Shown here in pieces: positions 16,406 to 21,505 of a stretch of 21,505 nt of DNA. The stretch covers positions 1 to 21,505 of the forward strand of contig JAQWTF010000038.1 of assembly GCA_029242825.1 (NCBI GenBank), written 5' to 3'. Origin of the DNA: MAG-120531 sp029242825. Its GTDB lineage: Bacteria > Bacteroidota > Bacteroidia > Flavobacteriales > Flavobacteriaceae. The notes under the pieces were generated by a model. It ran no database searches. It was not told where the DNA came from and saw only the letters and a program-made list of their open reading frames with translations. The stretch's first letter is position 1. Each line of letters opens with the position of its first letter. The translations under genes and the position numbers were made by a program.

Positions 16406-17182
16406 ATTAAAAGTATCCCTGTCTTTTAAAAAGGGAAAGTTTACGCGCGCTATTTCTAAAGATTCTTTATTTAAAGAAACAAGGTGAACCCCCTCTTGAT
16501 TGGAAAAGAGCATTTCTTTACCAAAACAATCGTATGCCGCAGAATGTCCCGGGTATTCATGCCCGTTGGGATCTGATCCAAGTCTATTAACCCCTACACA
16601 AAAGGTCATATTCTCTATAGCCCTGGCTTTGAGTAAAGTATCCCAGGCGTGAATTCTAGGAGCAGGCCAATTCGCTACATACAACAAGAGGTCGTAGTTA
16701 TGGGTGTTTCGGGACCAACTAGGAAAACGAAGGTCATAACAAACTTGTGGAAAGATCTTAAATCCTTTAAATTGAATGATCGAATGAGTAGTCCCTTTTT
16801 GATAAACCTCACTTTCGCCGGCCATAGAAAAAGTGTGTCTTTTGTCATAGGATTCATGGGTCCCATCTGGAAATACAAAAAAGAAACGATTAAACACCTT
16901 TGAATCTTCTTCAAAAACGGTGCTTCCTGCAACAGCACACTCTGTTTTTAAGGCCATATCTATCATAAAAGACAAGGAAGTTGCTCCAATGTTTCGTGCA
17001 TTTTTGACCAAATTCATACTAAAGCCAGTAGACCACATTTCCGGAAGCACCCATAGATCTATATCTGGGCTTTGCATATGGCCCGCCAATATTTTTTCCT
17101 CAAAAAAATATTTGTTTTCTTCTGGGGACTCCCAAGCCAACGGAAACTGTAACAAAGCTAAATTTAGCAGGGTAGATTTCAT
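16394..17182 (-). CDS. yafV: Nitrilase-family omega-amidase, YafV-like
   Basis: This cytoplasmic C-N hydrolase resembles E. coli YafV along its length. YafV-type omega-amidases hydrolyse 2-oxoglutaramate or 2-oxosuccinamate, by-products of glutamine or asparagine transamination and methionine salvage. The Glu-Lys-Cys triad is intact when counted from the ATG at 17182 (262 residues): Glu48 in VLPEMWSTGF, Lys114 in YDKRH, Cys148 in QVCYDLRFP. Further family signatures are YDLLLYVANWPAPR and ARAIEN. A GTG eight codons upstream (17206) also opens the frame, but MKSTLLNLALLQFPL aligns with the family N-terminus, so the ATG is preferred. It diverges from the histidine kinase gene and overlaps the 3' end of the Ig-like lipoprotein gene by 12 bp. 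Confidence 0.92.
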   Translation of the reverse strand: MKSTLLNLALLQFPLAWESPEENKYFFEEKILAGHMQSPDIDLWVLPEMWSTGFSMNLVKNARNIGATSLSFMIDMALKTECAVAGSTVFEEDSKVFNRFFFVFPDGTHESYDKRHTFSMAGESEVYQKGTTHSIIQFKGFKIFPQVCYDLRFPSWSRNTHNYDLLLYVANWPAPRIHAWDTLLKARAIENMTFCVGVNRLGSDPNGHEYPGHSAAYDCFGKEMLFSNQEGVHLVSLNKESLEIARVNFPFLKDRDTFNLIG

Positions 17183-17291
17183 ATCATTTAAATTTTGAAC
17201 ATGCACTTAAAATTACAACAAGGGATTCATTTAAGCTGTTTTAATATGGTATATTTAAAAATCTTAAAAAGGTAATTTTTATAAATATTTC

Positions 17292-17307
17292 ATTCTTTTG
17301 TAAGAAT
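17292..17307. repeat. Inverted repeat over the -33 region of the histidine kinase promoter
   Basis: ATTCTT and AAGAAT form a perfect 6-bp inverted repeat with a TTGT centre. The centre contains the presumed -33 TTG, so a dimeric regulator bound here would block or modulate this promoter. No known operator matches it in my memory. Confidence 0.4.
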
Positions 17308-17330
17308 ATACCTACAAAATACTATCTTTG
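17297..17330 (+). promoter_or_regulatory. Promoter of the histidine kinase/response regulator operon
   Basis: TTTG (17297-17300) and TATCTTTG (17323-17330) form the best complete Bacteroidota-type promoter in the window: -33 TTG, 22-bp spacer, exact -7 TAnnTTTG. The -7 box ends 4 nt before the ATG at 17335, so the mRNA is predicted to be leaderless or nearly so. Confidence 0.65.
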
Positions 17331-17334
17331 ATTT

Positions 17335-19551
17335 ATGAAATCTAAACAAAACGAGATTCCTCTCTCTGTAATGAATAGACTTATTAAGGAGTCGTTTGTG
17401 CCCTTAATTATTATTTCTAAGGACTTGGTTTGCATAAACCATTCTGATCTTTTTAGACAAACCTTTAATTTAGACCAATCGTATTATGGGGGTAGACATA
17501 TCTCAGAAATCATACCTAATATCCCAAATAAATTAAAAACATATATTGAAAACGGACTAAAGGGAAAAACTGGTTCTAATGATGCAGAAAAATTTTATTC
17601 TGAAAAATTAGCCCACCAATGGTATCGTTGGAACGTAAAACCTTGGAAGAATAATGAAGGTGAAATTGAGGGGGTTATTTTAGTCTTAGAAGATATTACA
17701 GACAAAAAAAGATCAGAAGAACTGCTTTTAAGTGCGCTAAGGGTTGCAAGAATTGGTGGTTGGGAAGTAGATCTTATCGCTAACAAAATTCATTGGACAG
17801 ATATTACAAGAGAAATCCATGAAGTATCAAAGGACTTTGAGCCTGACCTTGCAACAGGAATTAATTTCTACAAAGCGGGCTATTCAAGAGACACCATTAC
17901 CAAACTCATTCAAAATGCTATAGAAAAAGGAACGCCTTGGGATATTGATTTACAATTGGTTACTTATACCAAAAAGGAAATTTGGGTCCGTGCCAAAGGA
18001 GAGTCTGAAATGGTAGACGGTAAATGTGTTCGCATATTTGGTACTTTCCAGGATATAGACCAAGCCAAAAAAATAGACTTGGCATATAGAGAAACCTCGG
18101 AAAGACTCAATATTGCTAAAAATGCAGCCAATATTGGTATCTGGGAATACAATATTAAACAAAACAGCTTGGTTTGGGACAAAGCCATGTACGAGCTGTA
18201 CGGAATTAATGAAAAAGATTTTTCGGGTGGTTACGAGGCATGGAAAAATAGCATACATCCAGAGGACCAGGAGCGTTGTCAGAAAGAAATAAACGACGCC
18301 ATTCAAGGAAACAATAATTTTAATACAAATTTCCAGGTCATATGGCCCAATGGTGAAGTGAGGCATGTTACAGCTGCCTCAGTCCTTAGAAAAGGCAATA
18401 ATATTGATTCAGACGTAATGGTAGGAGCCAATTGGGACATTACAGAACTCATTAGGACCAAAATGAGTTTAGAACGCAGTGAAGAATCTTTTAAAGGCGC
18501 CTTTCAAAACTCTTCTGTAGGTATGGCTATTGTAGGGCTAGATGGGACATGGCTAGACGTAAATGAAAGCATTTCTCAAAGTTTGGGATATACAAAGAAA
18601 AAGCTACTTTCGCTTACTTTTCAAGACATAACCCACCCTGATGATCTTAAAAAAGACTTAGTCCTTCTCAATGAATTAATCGTTGGAGAGAGAAACAGTT
18701 ACAGTATGGAAAAACGTTATTTTCATGCTAAAGGACATATTGTCAATGTTATTTTAACGGTCACTGCTGTGAAGGATATTGATGGAAGATTGTTACACTT
18801 TATTTCTCAAGTAGTAGACATAAGCTCTAAAATAAATGCTGAAACAAAGCTTAAGAAAATTCTAGACATTACAAACACCCAAAATAAAAGCCTGCTTAAT
18901 TTTGCCCATATTGTGTCTCATAATTTAAGGTCACATTCCAGCAATTTAAGCATGCTCTCTAATTTCCTGATTGAAGAACAAGATGATCAAGAAAAGAAAA
19001 CCATAGAAAAACTCATTAGAGATTCGTCAAGGAGTTTAAATGAAACTGTAGTACACCTCAATGAGGTGGTACAGGTAAAAACAAACACCTTAGAAAACCT
19101 AGAGTCTATCTCTTTAAAAGAAGCCCTAATACAGGTAATAAACAGTATTAATGGACTTGTGGAGAAACATGGGGTACAATGTGATCTCAATATCAGTGAC
19201 GAATTTAAAGTAAAGGCAGTGAATGCCTATCTTGAGAGCATAGTTCTTAACCTATTTACCAATAGTATTAAATACAAACACCCGAATAGAGACCCGCATT
19301 TAGATATTAGTGCTTATACAGAAGGCCTTTACAAAGTGCTGGTGTTTAAAGACAATGGTTTAGGCATTGACTTAAAGAAACATAAAAACAAAATTTTTGG
19401 AATGTATAAGACATTTCACAAGCACCCCGAGGCAAAAGGAATTGGTTTGTTTATTACTAAAAACCAAATAGAAGCCATGAATGGCAAAATAGAAGTAGAG
19501 AGCCAGGTGAATGAAGGTACCACCTTTAAAGTATATTTTCAAAAAGGATAA
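17335..19551 (+). CDS. Cytoplasmic multi-PAS sensor histidine kinase
   Basis: The 738-residue protein has four PAS/PAC sensor units in series (about 10-125, 130-248, 255-375 and 383-505; each ends in a DITD-, DIDQ- or DISS-like PAC edge), followed by a dimerisation/phosphoacceptor domain with the H-box IVSHNLRSH (His529) and a GHKL ATPase domain: N-box NLFTNSIKYKH (Asn643), DNGLGID (673-679), and KGIGLFI (701-707). There is no signal peptide and no membrane helix, so it should sense a cytoplasmic signal or bound cofactor; no heme or flavin motif such as NCRFLQ is visible. The SHNLRSH variant of the H-box is common in Bacteroidota PAS kinases. Its partner regulator starts 1 bp after the stop. 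The -7 box 4 nt upstream supports the start at 17335. Confidence 0.95.
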   Translation: MKSKQNEIPLSVMNRLIKESFVPLIIISKDLVCINHSDLFRQTFNLDQSYYGGRHISEIIPNIPNKLKTYIENGLKGKTGSNDAEKFYSEKLAHQWYRWNVKPWKNNEGEIEGVILVLEDITDKKRSEELLLSALRVARIGGWEVDLIANKIHWTDITREIHEVSKDFEPDLATGINFYKAGYSRDTITKLIQNAIEKGTPWDIDLQLVTYTKKEIWVRAKGESEMVDGKCVRIFGTFQDIDQAKKIDLAYRETSERLNIAKNAANIGIWEYNIKQNSLVWDKAMYELYGINEKDFSGGYEAWKNSIHPEDQERCQKEINDAIQGNNNFNTNFQVIWPNGEVRHVTAASVLRKGNNIDSDVMVGANWDITELIRTKMSLERSEESFKGAFQNSSVGMAIVGLDGTWLDVNESISQSLGYTKKKLLSLTFQDITHPDDLKKDLVLLNELIVGERNSYSMEKRYFHAKGHIVNVILTVTAVKDIDGRLLHFISQVVDISSKINAETKLKKILDITNTQNKSLLNFAHIVSHNLRSHSSNLSMLSNFLIEEQDDQEKKTIEKLIRDSSRSLNETVVHLNEVVQVKTNTLENLESISLKEALIQVINSINGLVEKHGVQCDLNISDEFKVKAVNAYLESIVLNLFTNSIKYKHPNRDPHLDISAYTEGLYKVLVFKDNGLGIDLKKHKNKIFGMYKTFHKHPEAKGIGLFITKNQIEAMNGKIEVESQVNEGTTFKVYFQKG

Positions 19552-19552
19552 A

Positions 19553-19963
19553 ATGATGAGAAAAATTAGTAGAAGTTGTATTATTGACGACGATCCTATT
19601 TTTGTTTTTGGAACAAAAAAAGTGATGAAAGAAGTAGATTTCTGTGACGACATTCTAGTCTATCACAATGGAGAAGAGGCAATAAACGGATTGAAGTCTA
19701 TGGTGAAAAGAGGGGAGCAATTACCTAATTTAATATTTCTAGATCTAAACATGCCTATCATGGATGGTTGGGATTTTTTAGAAGATTTTATTGCTATTCC
19801 TAATAACAATCGAAAAGATGTATTTGTCTATATCATTAGTTCCTCTATTGACGCTAACGATTTTATTAGGGCTAGAAACTATGAAATAGTCAACAATTAT
19901 ATTTTGAAACCTGTCACTCCTGAAGACCTGATTTTTGTGTTGAATATGCTTCCTACAGGTTAA
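19553..19963 (+). CDS. Single-domain response regulator
   Basis: The 136 residues contain only a receiver (REC) domain: the acidic cluster Asp12-Asp13-Asp14 (IIDDDP), the phospho-acceptor Asp64 in FLDLNMP, Ser96-98 in the IISSS strand, and Lys119 in ILKPV. There is no DNA-binding or enzymatic output domain, so phosphorylation must act through protein contacts or a phosphorelay. The gene begins 1 bp after the kinase stop (TAAAATG), which points to translational coupling with the kinase as its cognate partner. A second ATG follows directly at 19556, and an AAGGA at 19544-19548 is better spaced for that one. A longer frame from 19511 would overlap the kinase and adds no family sequence. The 3' end overlaps the convergent DUF5689 gene by 11 bp. 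Confidence 0.93.
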   Translation: MMRKISRSCIIDDDPIFVFGTKKVMKEVDFCDDILVYHNGEEAINGLKSMVKRGEQLPNLIFLDLNMPIMDGWDFLEDFIAIPNNNRKDVFVYIISSSIDANDFIRARNYEIVNNYILKPVTPEDLIFVLNMLPTG

Positions 19964-20738
19964 TTTTAATGTCGCTTAAATCCCTAATTTCAAGTTCATA
20001 CTTAGTACGAACTTTTGTTAAAACACCTTTTATGGACACCCAATGCTCAGGCAATTGGGTGTCCCAAAAGTCTGCATATCCACTACTGTTTAAGTAAACT
20101 TTTGATCCATATTTGTCATAAAACACCCTGAGGCTGTCTTCTTTATAATCTGCGAAATTGAGCCCTTGACTTTCTGGACCAATACGCAAACTATCTATTT
20201 GGACTAAGGTCTGCAAGTCTATATCTGTTAAGCCTAAAGGAGTTCTCTTTTTAGGGGCAATTACCATAGTTTCTCCAGCAATAAATTCAAGGGATTCTTG
20301 GGTATTTAATAGGGGCAAACGACCAATAGACAAATTCCCAAAAGAGCTAAAAACACTCCCTACACTCAAACCCAAAGTCTTTTGATCTATATAAAGATCT
20401 TTTAAGTGCAGCCGCACTTTTTGACCCTCGGGGTACCAAAGGGCGGTTTCAAAAAGATCTGTAGACAACAATAAACCCATAGCTGTGCTATCCGAATTTT
20501 CTTGAAGCACTATTTTTCCAAAAAACTGACCAGCTGCATCTGAAGATATTACATAAGCCTCCACATACACAGATGTTCTAAAGCGATATACCCCTAAATG
20601 AGCACTGTCTTTAAGTGCGGCAAAGGAAAGTTGAAATTCCCCTGCTTTTTCCATTTCCGTGTTTGGCTTTTCACAGGCCACTAAAAAAGAAAGGGATAGC
20701 AATAAAATAATGGGTACTCTGGGTGGAAAATGACTCAT
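19953..20738 (-). CDS. DUF5689 family lipoprotein
   Basis: The 261-residue protein starts with a lipoprotein signal: hydrophobic residues 10-21 end in LVAC with Cys22, followed by EKPN. The central part (VYVEAYVISSDAAGQFFGKIVLQEN, with GLLLSTDLFETALWYPEGQKVRLHLKDLYI) is what I remember of DUF5689, a beta-rich, OB-fold-like family of Bacteroidota surface lipoproteins of unknown function. The gene lies 49 bp downstream of a TonB-dependent receptor on the same strand, a pairing that suggests an accessory protein of that receptor. The family name is from memory. The ends of this gene and of the response regulator overlap by 11 bp. Confidence 0.75.
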   Translation of the reverse strand: MSHFPPRVPIILLLSLSFLVACEKPNTEMEKAGEFQLSFAALKDSAHLGVYRFRTSVYVEAYVISSDAAGQFFGKIVLQENSDSTAMGLLLSTDLFETALWYPEGQKVRLHLKDLYIDQKTLGLSVGSVFSSFGNLSIGRLPLLNTQESLEFIAGETMVIAPKKRTPLGLTDIDLQTLVQIDSLRIGPESQGLNFADYKEDSLRVFYDKYGSKVYLNSSGYADFWDTQLPEHWVSIKGVLTKVRTKYELEIRDLSDIKINL

Positions 20739-20763
20739 AATTATATATTTATAAAGCTCTTAT

Positions 20764-20779
20764 AGAGTATGTTTACTCT
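20764..20779. repeat. Hairpin between the TonB-dependent receptor and the DUF5689 gene
   Basis: AGAGTA and TACTCT form a perfect 6-bp inverted repeat with a 4-nt loop in the 49-bp gap. On the minus strand no long T-run follows, so it may tune readthrough or mRNA stability and not act as a full terminator. Confidence 0.35.
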
Positions 20780-20787
20780 TTAAGCGC

Positions 20788-21505
20788 TCATTTCTTATGG
20801 CCCTTTGGCGGCAAAGAAATGTTGAGGTTTAAAAAAAATGTGCGTCCTGAACCGTGCCAAAATTTAGTGTCAAAAGACGGCTGACCACTGCGTTGGTCTT
20901 CAGTAAATGATTCAATACTCGCCTTTCTGCTCTGCTCATAGCCCCCAGACAGATACTGCTGGTTTAATAGGTTGTTGACGGAGAGGAAAAGACTGGTGTA
21001 TTTGCCTTCCACAAGCCAAGATTTTCCTGCCACCAAATTCATCAAATGGAATGAGGGCAATGACAGTTGTATGGGTGCAAGGAGGTTTGTTGTGGGAGAC
21101 AAGGGTTCTCCTGAAAGCTGATCCGGCAGTAAAAAAGCAGCTGTACTTCTCAAATAAGAAGGGCCAACATAAGATAATCCCAAACTATTTAAACTAACTG
21201 AAAACCACCAATAAGAGGGGTCTCGATAGGAAATTCCCAAAGAAAATGCCCTTGCAGGCCCTAAAGGTAAAGAAGTACCCTTTACACGAGCTGCACCAAA
21301 ATCTTGGACTCCTTCTAGATTATTGGGTTGTAATGACTCTAATCCAGGGTCAAAAAACAATTTGACGTTGGGATTGTTTGTGATAGTGTACTTTCCCAAA
21401 GCGCCTGAAAAATTAATTTGAACTGCAGCAGAAATCTGGTGTTGAAATCCAAATTCAAATCCAATGTGTTTGGTGTTTTGCCCAGAAACCCATTCTTGAA
21501 CAAAA
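20788..21505 (-). CDS. TonB-dependent outer-membrane receptor, C-terminal part (cut by window edge)
   Basis: The minus-strand frame is open from the right edge to a stop at 20788, giving about 239 C-terminal residues. The first residues seen are FVQEWVSGQNTKHIGFEFGF, which lie well upstream of any plausible start, so the gene continues outside the window. The sequence has the alternating pattern of beta-barrel strands and the typical TonB-receptor end: YTSLFLSVNNLLNQQYLSGGY, then GRTFFLNLNISL. A short basic tail (PPKGHKK) follows the last strand, which usually ends near an aromatic residue. The ligand is unknown. The DUF5689 lipoprotein gene follows 49 bp later and is probably in the same operon. 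Confidence 0.85.
   Translation of the reverse strand, partial: FVQEWVSGQNTKHIGFEFGFQHQISAAVQINFSGALGKYTITNNPNVKLFFDPGLESLQPNNLEGVQDFGAARVKGTSLPLGPARAFSLGISYRDPSYWWFSVSLNSLGLSYVGPSYLRSTAAFLLPDQLSGEPLSPTTNLLAPIQLSLPSFHLMNLVAGKSWLVEGKYTSLFLSVNNLLNQQYLSGGYEQSRKASIESFTEDQRSGQPSFDTKFWHGSGRTFFLNLNISLPPKGHKK

Noticed and set aside
17950..18366. Minus-strand open frame of 138 codons inside the histidine kinase
   Set aside because: It is the reverse of PAS-coding sequence, has no recognisable motif, and another minus-strand frame overlaps it in the same place.
1..21505. CRISPR array, insertion sequence, prophage, tRNA or rRNA genes
   Set aside because: I found no regularly spaced repeats, transposase or integrase motifs, phage proteins or RNA-gene signatures. 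The gaps are short and most are accounted for.

Overview
The window looks like chromosomal DNA of a member of the Bacteroidota, most likely class Flavobacteriia. The reasons are AT-rich DNA, promoter boxes of the Bacteroidota type (TAnnTTTG), almost no Shine-Dalgarno sequences, TonB-dependent receptors with an N-terminal carboxypeptidase-like domain, and lipoproteins I recognise as DUF4270 and DUF5689. Family calls come from remembered motifs and lengths, not from a search. The coding density is high, no gap exceeds 300 bases (the largest is about 240 bp, in front of comF), and I see no mobile element, CRISPR array, tRNA or rRNA.

Layout. (1) 1-1982, minus: N-terminal two thirds or so of a TonB-dependent receptor, cut by the window edge. 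(2) 2107-6593, minus: a tight three-gene operon, transcribed as glycogen-synthase-like half protein, DUF4270 lipoprotein, glmS. (3) 6669-10304, plus: divergent to it, panC, panD, an eight-helix LPG-synthase-TM family protein and radA. (4) 10390-13745, minus: glyS, exonuclease III and a Tas-type aldo/keto reductase, with 1-6 bp between genes. (5) 13988-16405, plus: a ComF-type phosphoribosyltransferase and an Ig-like lipoprotein. (6) 16394-17182, minus: a YafV-type omega-amidase, tail-to-tail with the lipoprotein. (7) 17335-19963, plus: a soluble four-PAS histidine kinase and its one-domain response regulator. (8) 19953-21505, minus: a DUF5689 lipoprotein preceded by the C-terminal end of a second TonB-dependent receptor, cut by the right edge.

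How the genes work together. Most of the window is housekeeping: amino-sugar supply for peptidoglycan (glmS), pantothenate/CoA precursors (panC, panD), recombination repair (radA), tRNA charging (glyS) and base-excision repair (xthA). Outer-membrane uptake and surface lipoproteins flank it. No wholly new system stands out. The points most worth a second look are the degenerate GlgA-like protein, which has lost both the ADP-glucose motif and the C-terminal half; the calcium-binding-type repeat inserted into the DUF4270 protein; three genes (panD, glyS, the histidine kinase) whose -7 promoter box ends 4-5 nt before the start codon, which predicts leaderless mRNAs; and the soluble kinase/regulator pair with no visible target.
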